The notes under the pieces: model-generated | Database searches by the model: none | Seen by the model: only the letters and a program-made list of their open reading frames with translations | Told to the model about the DNA's origin: nothing | Origin: Branchinecta lynchi | Lineage: Eukaryota; Arthropoda; Branchiopoda; Anostraca; Branchinectidae | Assembly: GCA_023053575.1 (NCBI GenBank) | Contig: JAKZAP010000008.1 | Span: forward strand, 5,908,715 to 5,972,714 | DNA: 64,000 bases | Direction of reading: 5' to 3' | Program-made: the position numbers and the translations under genes | Shown here: positions 1-12,500 of the stretch, piece after piece | Layout of the letters: each line of letters opens with the position of its first letter | Numbering within the stretch: the stretch's first letter is position 1

Positions 1-509
1 TATTTTTTTGTATTATGCGCATAGTAACTTGTTTCGATCAAGCTATTTGTTGGGTGCATTTTAAATTCCATCCCCGGTAGATGCGCTGAAGAATTTAATT
101 ATTTCGCGGAAGGTCAGAATTATCTAGTAACTAGGCTTAGGCTTAACTACACCTAGTGCTATTCGGGGGTGCAACGATAGTTGCTATCAGCGACTGGAAG
201 CTTCCATGAAGGGGCGATTCGAAGGGGTTGTTCGGGGGGGGGAGGGGGAAGGGGAACCCATATTCTACTAATTTTGGGGCTGAACCCAATCCAACCTCGG
301 TTGGGGAAATAAGGGTATTTTCAGCCAAAATGGGTAATAAAATGTTCTATGGTGTACTGTTCGTCGAAAACGATCCCCGTGTTTTTTTGGACCTGGTACA
401 ATTTTTTGGTCAGTTGGTACATTTTTCGGCCGTTTTTCGGTACCTTTTCTTTCGAAGCGTTGACAACACTAACCTGCAGTAAGCACGCAGAAGATTTAAA
501 AAACAGAAA
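1..509. other. Upstream flank of PQBP1, no gene seen
   Basis: This holds the presumed promoter and 5' UTR of the gene that starts at 510. I see no TATA box or other clear core promoter element. A G-rich run lies near 231-255. Short open frames here have no recognisable similarity. Confidence 0.4.
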
Positions 510-579
510 ATGCCTCTTCCTCCTGCTTTAGCTGCCAGACTTGCAAAGAGGGGCCTTGTTTCTAAAGTGCCCGAAGCTG
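510..579 (+). CDS. PQBP1: PQBP1 exon 1 (coding part)
   Basis: Begins at ATG 510 with A at position -3 and encodes [19 protein letters not shown], the conserved PQBP1 N-terminus. Donor is GCTG|GTAAGA at 580; the exon ends with one base of a split codon (phase 1), completed by exon 2. Confidence 0.93.
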
Positions 580-3500
580 GTAAGATTATTCAGGGATTTC
601 TTATCAATAAATATTCCTAAGCTAGTTCTGGATGCCATAGTCAGCCTAGAATTTCAGGCATATACAAGATGGATATGGATGGGTATCCAATATCAGACAA
701 GATTTCAAAGCTCCAGAAAAGTCTTTCCTTCAGAATAATCTATCTGGCTTAAAAAGGAACCGTCAGGTATGACAAACATAATAGATTGAAGCTAATTGAA
801 TGGTTGACGTAGGTGGACGTAGGCTATTGGATAAATAAATATTGAAGCCTTCAGTATTTCTAATTAAACATGTTTTCTTTTCAAACAAGATCACTTCGTT
901 CTATCCTCACCTCGATTGTCTTGCAAAATGATGAGGAAGGTAGGAGCAGTAAGTCAGTCTACCACAAACGGCATCAACTAAAAGCAGGAAAGGAAAGGCA
1001 AGAGAAAAGCAGGAAAGAATACTAAAACCAGGAGGGCAAACTAAAGCAAGGAAAGAATGACCAGGAATCGAGGATTAAAAAAACTGGCGAGCCTTTCCTC
1101 TGTCGGCAACTTCCATTTGTTAAAGTTCACCTTTTCCTCCTTTTAGTATTCGAAAAAACTGGAAAGCCTTTCCTAGTATCCAGTGAGGGAGTAAAAGGAG
1201 GAAAAGGTGAACTTTTACAAGCGTAAGTTGCCCAAACCTCACGAGATACTAAACAGAGGAAAAGCACGGCACAGCTTGCCAGTTTTTTTCTAATACTAAA
1301 ATTCGAACTTTTACAAATGTTAGTTGCTGACCCCTCACGGGATACTAAATAGAGAAAAGGCTGCCAGTTTTTTAGAATTCCCAATTTCTTTCCTCCTTTT
1401 GGTACTCTCCGTGACAAGCTACTAAAACCAGGAAAGAAATGGTGGACTTGAAATATCTTAGTTGCCGACCCCTCGCTGGACTCATGATCGCGTACCGACA
1501 AGGTACTAAAAGGAGGAGAAGGTGAATGGTTACAAATGTAAGTTTCCGACACCTCACTGGATACTAAACAGAGGAAAGGCTTGCCAGTTTTTCGAATCCT
1601 CGATTCCTGGTAATTTCTTTTGTCGTTTTAGTTTGCCCTTCCAGGTTTTAGTATTCTTTCCTGGTTTTCTCTTGCCTTTCCTTTCCTGCTTTTAGTCGAT
1701 CCCACCACAAACCCCTGATTTTGGGAAAGCCTATGACAAACGCTGGGTATATCTAGCGGAAACATAGTGGAAACAGAGGCATCACGACTGGGGAGGGGAG
1801 GGGGTGGGACGGCGCCCGCCAATGCTGTCGGCCAGTCGGTTAAAACTACCGATTCAGCTTTTTTTTTGGAATTTTTCGTAAAAACGGTTGATTTTTTGCA
1901 TGAAAACGGTCATTTTTTCTGAAAATTAGTAGATTTTTTTCGAAATTGTTGTTTATTCTGAAAATCAGTAGATTTTTTTCGAAATTGTCCTTTTTTGTTG
2001 TTGAAAACAGTTGTTTTTTCTGCAGAAACAGTCGGGAAAAATTAGTAGCCAGTCGGTAAATGCCTCGTCCCCCCCCCAAAAAAAAACATTTTGGTTAGTA
2101 ACGCCTCTGAGTGGATCCCAATAACATATTGATGATTTGAGTGAAGCTCAGAAATCAACCAATCAGAATTCATCTGTAGTGAGGTAGGTCAAGGTTAGGG
2201 TACCAACAGCTATCCAGCGTTTGGCATATGGTATCCAGCGTTAGGCATAGGCTATGCCAAAAGCTAGATATATCTGGATATATCCAGCGTTTGGCATAGG
2301 GTATACAAAAATCAGGGGTTTGTGGTTGAATGCAGTCAGTAGCCAGAAAATAGTTGTGTTTTTGATCGAAGTTTGAAGTTACCTTCAAACTCAAAAGTCT
2401 CTATTTAAATGCCCGATTTAAATAAAATGTCGCGAGTCACAGTTCCTGACCATCTAACTTTGTGAGCTAGCAAGTCGAAGTTTGCTTGAATCATCAAAGA
2501 AACGTGGACTGGGAAAGGGTGGTCGGCAGTCATAAAAACACTAACTAAGCAAACAGTGAACTTCGACAAAGTTTAAAAACGGAAATTGTGCAACTGGCTA
2601 AGCAAACAGAGATCAAAAATACAATAAAAAAAGGCACAGAATTTGAGTAATTTTGGACGTGTGACTGCTATTTTGCCTCTTGACTGCCAGTACAGAATTT
2701 ACTTTTCATTTAACATTTTTGTGGCAAGTATCGAGATAGTGTAAAAGCTAGATGAGGTACCTCCCCTGTAGAAAACCAAGGTAAGAAGCAGGTAAGGAAG
2801 GGACTGGTCTCTATGTATCAGGTATTTGTAGATGCATCAGCCTCAATTTTCTTCCAGATATGCAGTTCCAGTCAATTCCCAGATAATCCCACTATAGTTA
2901 GGGCCAAGTAAAGTGTTTTTACCAGACTTACTTACCAAATGTGTTAAATTGGGTCTTAGTTGAAAGGTCTAATTATTCTCTACCACCTAATTGTTTCCAT
3001 TTTTGCTGAACAAAGTTGCAGGGTGGCCAAATGCCTTTCTTCTAAACACTTGCTGACCATGGGCAAAGCGTTGTTTCTTTTGTATCTTTTGTATATTTAT
3101 TTATACCACAGTCTTAACCCAAATAATGTGAGCATGACTATTTTATCCAAATACACCTTCGCATATATTTGCACCTTTTCTGCTTTATTTTATGCCAGTA
3201 AATTCTTCAGAGAAGAAATAGAAGTAAGTGGATGACATTAGATATCAATTAATTTGGTCAGGATGGATGTATTTTCATGTTCCACATGCAATCTTTGTGA
3301 TTTAGTCTTTATTTACACTAGTTTCCTAGTGGTGGTGCAGGGGGTGGCGTAACTAGCAAGGTATCCTGTACTTGTATGATTTCTTTAAAAAAAATGTTTG
3401 TAGGGTAAGTAATATTTGATTGATCCTACAAACTTTCATTGTCCTGGCTCTGCCTTGGCTAAGCAAGAATTGTTCCTTGTAATCATCTTTTCTTTCAGAG

Positions 3501-6500
3501 TTTATACAGCTGATACATGCTGTGTAGTAGACTATAATATTACTTCTGACCTCTATAAAACGTGCTGTTTACGCCATCCATATATTTGAACCACATAAAT
3601 TAAGACTAAACCACAAGGATTGTATCTAAAACATCACACTACATCCATCCTGATCAAATGTTGTTGCTGTTTGTGTGGTTGAAGTTTATAGAGCTTCAGC
3701 TCATACACGCTCGTACCACTGGGTATGCGTGAGCTTGTGCCAGTATTTTGCAATACTGTAGTCCTTCCTGTCATATACAAATCAAAGAAGTATTTATCCA
3801 ACAGGCTTTGTCAATACTGTACAAGGGTTAGGGGGTCTTTCTCAAGACGTCGTCTGAATCTGCATAAGGGTTCCTCACTGAATTTCTACCTTTTCTCACT
3901 ATTTTCCACTTCCAATCATGAATCTAAAAGTAGATAAACCACTCATTAATTCACACTCTCTGGGGTCTTCCTAAAATTAACATAAAATACTATATAGAAT
4001 TTAAAAATAACCACATATATACACATATATATAGAGACACATATATAACTTCGTACTTCTTACAAAATTTCCCAAATATATCACAGACAATTTCCTCGCC
4101 CATGGCGGAGCACTTAAATGAGCAAGGATACACCTCACAGAAAATGTAGCAAATTTTCCCCATCACATTTGCTTTTAATTTGACTCTTTGGGCATCATAC
4201 TTTTTGAAAGCTAGTAGTATGTGTCTAACATCATCACCAACACCGCACTCTGGGGATTTATCTGATTCAAACTGTCTCCATTTAAACAGCATTTTTTCGT
4301 TTTTGCATGACCAGCCCTTAGCCTAAATATAGTTGATTAAATTTTTCGATCTGGATTGATCAGATCCTCTGGGGGTGGGCTCTTCCAAGGGCTCTTCTTA
4401 GAACATTGTGGAGAGCAGTATCTAACTTCGAAAAAATATTTTTCTTAGCTTCTCTATATAGAACACATGCGTAATCTACCTTATTAATTACAACAGCCTA
4501 ATTATGTTTACTGCAACTGAATATGGTGCACCTCTTTTCCCTTGACACATTACATTTTATCCAGTTAGGCCTACTCTTAATACTACCTATGATATATTTC
4601 ATATGTTCATTCCAGTTTAACTTGGAATCTAGTATCAGAACTAGATAACAAAACAATATTTTTTTCGGATTGGTAGACCTTCTGAGTAAATTGTCGGCGC
4701 AGTCTTCTGCTTCTCTTTTCAGAATAATACGCAATCAGATTCGTTCGGGAGAAAGTCATCTTGTTTTCGTTGACTCAAAATGCAAGATGGTCCAAAGCTT
4801 TCTGTGTCGTACCTGGAAGGGCATTTCGGTCTCTTGATGTCACTGCTGTAGCTATGTCGCCCGCAAACAAATATAGCTTACATCCTAAAACTCTTTCTAC
4901 ATTTAAATCCCTATAATACACTAGAAATAATAATGGGCTTAATACACCTCCTTGTGGGACCCCCATGTCCTTCGTTGACACTCGACTAGATTTTTTATCA
5001 CCTAGACTAACTTTTATTTTTTTATTCGAAAAATTGTTTCAATCCAATTAACTGTATTTCTACTAGCATTTAGTTTTCTTAACTTATCTACTAATATACT
5101 AGCTACTCTTTCAAAAGCAGAACTCATGTCGAGGAATGTCACCAATGTATCTTTTCCTTGTTTAATCCGGTTTCCAGCCTGACTAGGGTATCAGTTGTAC
5201 TTCGATTTGGTAGGAAACCCATTTGCTCGGGTTGGACGCTATTTTCAGTAATGGGGAGGATGCTATTTTTATCAGATGTTCAAGGACTTTGCACAGGCAA
5301 AATGCTAGAGCAATTTGTCGGTAGTAGTCTGGGGACTTCTGGTCTTTCTCTGGCTTAGTAATTGGTACTTTGTGGCTAGCCTCCAGATCTTGGGGACAGT
5401 TCCTACAGCGATCGCCCGATCGAAAATGTGAAGCACAACTTCGACTGCATTTGGGGGTAAATTCTTCAGCATTTGACTGTGAATTTTGTCTGGTACAGGC
5501 GCTCCATTTCTCAACTGTTTATTTACTTTTTCCCATTCTTCTTGACTAAATGGATTTTCATCTGTTTGCGGTTGATGGGGAGTTCTAATGTCAGAGTGGG
5601 GTTGTCCATATATTTTATCTGATGTATCCTGGGTATTATCGCTGGATGTTTTGGTGGGATATTGGTGTGGCAAATTCTAGTGTTCTGGATCACTTGCAGA
5701 GTATTCCCAAACTCTTCGAGGAACAAGTCCAGTTTGTTTTCTACAGTGATCGCCATAGTGTCTGGGTTTTTATTTCTGAGTGAACTTGAAAATTTCTCCT
5801 ACTTCCCTAACTGATGTAGATTTTGTGAATTTGTTGTTAATCAGCTTCTTCCTATTATCTCTTGTCTCTTCAATAATTGTTTTTCTTACAAGAGCTTGAG
5901 TCTTATTAATCCCTGTTTTATTTTCTGCTGTTGGTTTTCGTTTAACCCGGTTTTTAGCTTTTTTTTCTCTGGACATAAGCTTTCTGGCAAGTAGCATTCC
6001 AGCCTGGTGTTGAATTTAGGGACTTCTTTTTTATCTTTTGATCCTGATCGAGTCAAGTAACATTATATGTCATCCGCTTACTTCTATTTCTTCTTTGAAG
6101 GCTTGCCTTGCTCAAAACAAAGCCGAAAAGGCGCAAAAGATGAGATCATGTTATTTTAAATATGCAAAGCACCTGCTCCACTTGTCGAAATTATGCCACA
6201 ACCATACTTTGACGGAGAAGTTCAAAATTCAAGATGCAAGTGTTACCCTTTTGGATGTTTCTTCTTCGCTATCAAAAATCATTGACAACAGAACCCAACC
6301 AGCGCACGACCTTCTACACTGCTTCCTGGCCGACGATTGAAATTAAGTGTCTTTTTGTGTATGTTTATGTGCTTTATTTACTTTCTTCAGATACTCCGCT
6401 TTCTGAAAACGGCGGGTTATAAATAAATTACTTACTTAATTACTTACTTAAATACATGCAATAGAAAAACGCTGGTGCAAATAGTAACGCCAAGCTATTT

Positions 6501-9500
6501 GGTTAAAAAGGTACCATAGCTTAAATGGGAGCATATCACAAGACAAGTTTTCACAAGACAATCGGCTTTTGACAAGTGTCACTAGGCAAATCCGCACGAG
6601 GCAATCAGAGCATTAGACAAATCCTCAAGAGGCAATTATTCATTAGGCAACCCTTTCACAAGACAACCCGGATTAAGAAAAGTAGGATTAAGACACTCAG
6701 CTTAGAGTGAGCTACCGTATATAGAGCAGAGGGTACATGTTGGGATAGTAGTCAGTTATGGTTTTGGAAACAGAATTTCAACACCAAACTAGTTCGAAAT
6801 AGTGAAAACTGCAAGAGGAGGGACTGCAGTCCATACTAGTGGCTACAAGTTCGTTCTGCTTCCAACATCTTCAGAAAGCAGTTACTACAGTCTGACAAAG
6901 GCTGTCCAGTACGAGGGAAAGAATGTAATGGCAAGTTTACTCTAACTTCCACGGCTGACCACAACCCCATACGTGACCCTGCAGCGATTGTCAACTACAA
7001 AGCCTACCACCGGTCACTTAGCGCGGAAGTAGGGAGCCCTCACATAGTATAGGGGCTATCTCATGAACCTCCCTGAACAGTGCTCAGGGAAGTATAATTC
7101 ACTCGCTGCAATTTATGGAAAGTCTTTATGCCTGGTTTGTCTCACGGAAATTTGGCTTGAGTAAGGTTTGGCTCGTGATAATTTGTCTCCTGGTAATTTG
7201 TCTTGTGAAAAATTGACAAATGACTGACTAGTCTCGCGAAAATTTGTCCAGAAAAGCAAATCTGCAAAAGGTGCAAATGAAAATTGGAAACCGGAAGGGG
7301 GTGCACACAAATTTTGGCGTGGTCACCAGGTATTTAGAAGAAAGGCGGGTGGCCCAAATAGCAGGGTATCCTGTAGGCCTACAGTAGCCTAGACACATGC
7401 TTCTTTCAAGACTTTTTAACTTTTGGAATACCTCAATTTATTTTGTCTCCCCTAAAGCAGTCAAATGGTAATTATAAATTAAAAACTTTTTCTTTTGATG
7501 CAAAGAATAAAATCAGATTTGCTATTTCATGTGCTATTTGCATTGGAATTTTCTGTTTCTTCTTCTGGGACACTTAAGTCTGTAAAAGTCAGTAATAGCC
7601 TGTTCACATGGGGCTAAAAGAGCCGCTCATTCTCAATCGGCGTGCTTGAAAAAAAAATCCAAAAACAGCCACTGATCTTCCAATTAGGCCTGTATCTGAT
7701 GTATATTTTCATTGTTGTCACTGATTGGAATTAATAAATTCTTTGGAGTCTGACCTTCGATGGCTCTGGGGACAGTAAACAGACTGTATTTTGAGGAATT
7801 ATGTAACGCTGATGAGTTTTAGTTCAGATTCTGTCAGAGAATTGTGAACAGAGCATTATTTTTACATTAAGTATCCCAGGAGTACTAAATGTTTTCGGAA
7901 TAAGGTAGAATAATTTTCAAATTTCAACAGTATATATTCTGCTTATGCTCTTCGGTCATGGATAGTTAGATAAGTAACGGATATGTCTGGTATTTGTTTT
8001 GTTATTTTTCTTTGAAAAAGTAATAATTTAAATAATTTTCCAGTCAACCCTCACTGAAAGTGACTGAACAACACTAAATGATTCCATTCTGTTCTTGTAT
8101 TACTTATATTTGTTTTTTTATTTTCTATGTTCTCATTTAAAAACAAAAATATATTTGAAATGAATTTTATTAGCTTATTTACTTAAAATTGCTGAGTTGC
8201 CGGAAATAATTATTCACTTTGTGATATTTTTTAGCCTCAAGAATACAAGACAACTACGTTTGCCAAACGTGGCACATGTTTTGTCTTAATCTTATGTATT
8301 TTGTTATATAGAAACAGAATATTCGGAATTAGCTTTTTCTTTTTAATTCTCCCGTCAACAGATCAGCCGCTGTTTACACGTGTATTTCGGTCTCTTGTTA
8401 AAAAGTAATGCAACGCTGTTGTGCTTCTGATTTTGTGTCTTAGGGTTCAAAAGCAACTGAGCAAAAATTAACAAAAGTTAAAAAAGAAACGAGAGTTTGG
8501 GGCTTTGAAGCACAAGAAGCAAGCGGTTGTGCCTCTGATTTTGAGTTTTACTTTGTGCTTCTGATTTTGTGTCTAAGGGTTCGAAAGCAATTGAGATCTG
8601 AATTTATCGTGCTTAAGTTATTGTTTGTGCTTACAACTGTGCATTAAGGTTTGCTAGGTTTGAAATTCATCATCATTCTTGAATGCTGTGTAAAGTTAGG
8701 CAGACTTTCAAAGATGCATGCATACCTTAACTTTCAAAATTAGCTTAGTCAAATTTAAACTTGGAATTTAATTTTGTGGTTTGTTTCCAGGGATAGGGAT
8801 GTCAACAGAAACAAGTAAAATCTGTATCTTTGACAATGTTGTAAGGTGTCAAGATTATTGTATAATTATAGTGTTTACGAATAGAGGAGTTGCATAGGGG
8901 TGGGGTGTACGGGAAACTCCACCTCCCCAAATGTTATTGGCAACTGATAAAAAAAGAAGAGATTTTGCAAAGTGCCATGATTTTTATTTTTTCTTAAATT
9001 AACCACTTTTTTTTCAAAAATTGTCAGCAAAAATGAATGAGCAGTTGGCAAACACCTTGGCTGCCCCAAACATTTTTGCTAGTAACAGCTCTGTGTACGA
9101 ATAGGCAGAAGGATCTAATTAAAAGTCTAGAACAGAATAATTGCTCTTCTTGTCGTCGTCAACTTTATTTCAGCACAAATGCCATAAAGAACAAAACAAA
9201 GGGAAAAAAAGCACTAAAGAAAACCAGAATTGGGTTGATCTTTTACCCTTCTCTCAGTCAGCAGAACTGCAGAGTTGATCCAGTTTGACCCTTTCAGACA
9301 ACCAAGAGGAGGTCATTGCTGAAGACTATGATGATGCAGCAGTTAAAGAACGGGCAAACGTGGCGCAGGAGGATGTAAAAGATGAAGAGCCAGAAGGAGA
9401 TAGTGAAACTCTAGTAAGAGCGTAATTTCATTGTTCTTTATCAAGCACTTAAAACCTATACTGAATTTACAGTCAGCCTTTGAGAGCTGCTCATTGACAA

Positions 9501-12500
9501 ATGTCGATAAAGGGCATGTCACTTCTGACAATTTTTTAAAAAATTGCAGGATTCGTATACCTTGTCCCTTAAGCCACGTTAACAAGCATGCCGAGCCAAG
9601 CACAATGCCTAGGCACATGCTCAGCCGTAGCCAGGCACGGCTTACCGGCGAAACGTCCCCATGACAAAACGTCCCCTGGCGAAACGTCCCCGTGACAAAA
9701 TGTCCCTACGGCAAACGTCCCCAAGCATAGATTTGTAAGTTCGCCTCGATCTTCAGGTGCATGACCCAGGTAAAAGAACTTCTGAGTGTGCATTACAGAT
9801 GTGGGAACATTCCTTATAAGCAGGAAAGATCGGACATGGGCCGGTTGCTTCATAAATGTATTGTTCTCAGTTAAAATATGTAGTGTAATATAATTCGCGA
9901 TTGACTCGTAACTGATCAGTTCTAGGTCGTTTGAAGCAACATTCTCAATGTGAGGAGCACCCATATGCTCCTCAGAGAAACGGGAAGCCCGCTGGGACTA
10001 AAAAGAGAGTCAAACAAGGAAAATGCAAAAAGAAGCGTAGTGCCGTTATGCTGGCTAAAAATGACATGGGAAGCGAGGAAACGAAAGCGGATGGAACGAT
10101 TAGTAAGGTAGAGAGACAGAGTAGATTTAGGTTAGACGGGTTTGTTCCTTTAATGAAATCTTTTAATAATAAATATCACCAAATTCAGTATCGAACAAAA
10201 GCGAGACCAATGAGTTATATCGCAGCGTAAACTAACAGTCAAAATAAACCAATTAAATAACAGGTAAAAACGAAAACTCACAAACTACTAAATCATTGCG
10301 CTTTCTTTAAGAAATGGCTTGAGTATCGGTCAAATGTTGAAGTAGCCAACCAATCGCGGTTTTCAAAAGCTTGTACTCGAAGAACACTTTTTGTCTGAAT
10401 TGATTACGCAATCAGTAGTCTCAGAGGCCAAGCTATCCCTCAGCGATGAACAAAAAAACTCTATTGCCGGGACGTTTCGCCAGGGGACGTTTTGATCGGG
10501 GACGTTTGTCGTGGGGACATTTCGTCGGGGACGTTTTGTCAGGGGACGTTTCGAGTGACGAATCGCTTCACGTGGGAGGTCTTCTGAGAAGCAATAAAAC
10601 ATGTATTGACATTGTTTTAGTCATCTATCTGGCTAAGAAAGTCAAAACACTTCGTTGGTTTCCACAAATATTATAAATTCACTACATGAAAAAAAAAAAT
10701 AAAGAAATCCCGCAAATTTGTGTCGACTTATGGAATCAATAGAAGAATAAATAATTGTTGTGCTTAAATTGGGAGCTCCCATGAGCTCTGGTGGAACAGA
10801 ACGAGTCGTGAAGCGCTTGGTCTTGGCTTAAGATCCCCCAGAAATTAAGTTTTCATGTTTTTTGTTTCTTTTTATCTCCTTTTTGAACCTTGTTTCTTTT
10901 TATGGCACTTGAGCTTACTCAAGTGCTATATAGCGATCGTAAGGTCTGTCTGTATGTCGGTCTGTCCGCGTTTTGCTAGTTTGGGCACTTCCACATGACC
11001 TAGGACGATAAAATCCGACCGTCAATGGGGGAGTGGCAAGATGGGGAATCCGGAAATTAGTAACATTCATAACTTTGGAACGGATAATCATTAAACTTGA
11101 CAGGTATCAGGTGTCTTGGATGTTCATTGTCAGATTCGGATCGGATCCGATAACTGGGGGGGGGGCTGGAGGGGGACAACCGAAATCTCTTGAAACGCTT
11201 TTTCTAGTTTTTGTCAAACCCCTACCCCTTTCTTCACACTAGTATAACTGTACGCCTGGATGAGTCATTCTTTCTTCACACTAGTATAGCTCTGCTCGTG
11301 GATGAGTCATTCTTTGCTGAAATTCGTTCGGAGAGAGCTAGAGCAATCGAAGGTCGAAGGGGTTGGTATGAGAGAGAGAGAGAGAGAGAGATAGGTTTAT
11401 TTAAAACAACATCGTAGCTGACAGCTAATTTGCGTTGCTTCACTATACTAAATAACAAACTAACACGAAAAAAAAAACGAAAAAAAAAGAAGAAAATATC
11501 ACTCTGCTTTTTTTTAACAAATTCGTAAAAAAAGGTACAAACGAATTTGCGTGGCGGTTCGTTTGCGAAGCTACTGGAACCAGTTTATTTTGGTGACGCG
11601 TACGGTTGTTGGGTGGTGCAGTGGGTGGTAAGATGTCTCGATGCTGGGGTTTGGAGAGAAGAAACTTCCCAAACCTCAGGATAATCTGCTCGTATCTTTG
11701 GGCCAACGTGGGGAGATCGAGTTTAGCCAGCGCTTCACCATAAGATAGCTGTCGATCGCCAATAATAATGAACAAAGCCCGCTTTTGCACCGACTCAAGT
11801 TCTTGGATGAGGTATGCAGTACGTAGTGCTGCAGGTCCCCACAGTGGGCTTGCATATTCAAGAACTGGACGGACGTTTGTGAGATAAGCTAGCAAAAGGC
11901 ACTGGACATCACAGCCAAATCTACGCATTGTACTTAAAGACTGCATACATGCATTTCCGTTTTGACAACATTTTCAACGTGCAAGGCGAAAGAACAATCA
12001 CTGGAAAAAGTAACTCCCAAAATCTTTATTGAGTCGACAATCGGAAACGGAACATGCGGTTGGCTGAAAGTGCGCTTCAACGGATTGAAGCGTAAGACCT
12101 TTGACTTATTCGTGTTAATTATCAGTTAGAGACATTGCACTCGGCAATAAACGCATCGGAGAAATCATCACTAACTCTTTCTTAACAATCCCGTTTTCAA
12201 ATAGGTATTTCAATAGAAAAGAGATATCGTCTATAAACTTGTAATGATCCTCATAATCGACTAGTAGGTAGTTGATCACGGCTATAAATATGATGGCAGC
12301 CAAATTTGTGCCCTGCGGAGCTCCACATGTTATACCTGTCCAACCAGAGTCGAAATCCCCCTCAAACAGGGCATAAACACGCTGTTTCCTATTAGATAAG
12401 AAATCCACAATCAGAGATAGCACGCGCTTTTTAGCACCTATTATCTTCAAATTTTGGCCAGCAATCAGGTGGTTAATGAAATCAAATGCTTTTCGGAAGT

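Larger units (their letters stand above)
959..2330. mobile_element. Outer TIR element carrying two nested insertions
   Basis: Inverted copies flank this stretch: ACCACAAACCCCTGATTTT, split at 961-969 and 1704-1722, and its complement near 2308-2327. Both are followed inward by CCTATG(A/C)CAAACGCTGG. The left terminus is interrupted by the element at 970-1703 and the middle by that at 1774-2109. Its own target duplication is not clear. Confidence 0.6.

Noticed and set aside
3338..3365. hAT-like left end CAGGGGGTGGCGTAACTAGC
   Set aside because: No right end or target duplication found, so not called as an element.
9931..10230. 99-codon Lys-rich + frame as a host gene
   Set aside because: Lies inside a foldback-like element in PQBP1 intron 2, with no recognised domain or splice structure; kept only as part of the element.
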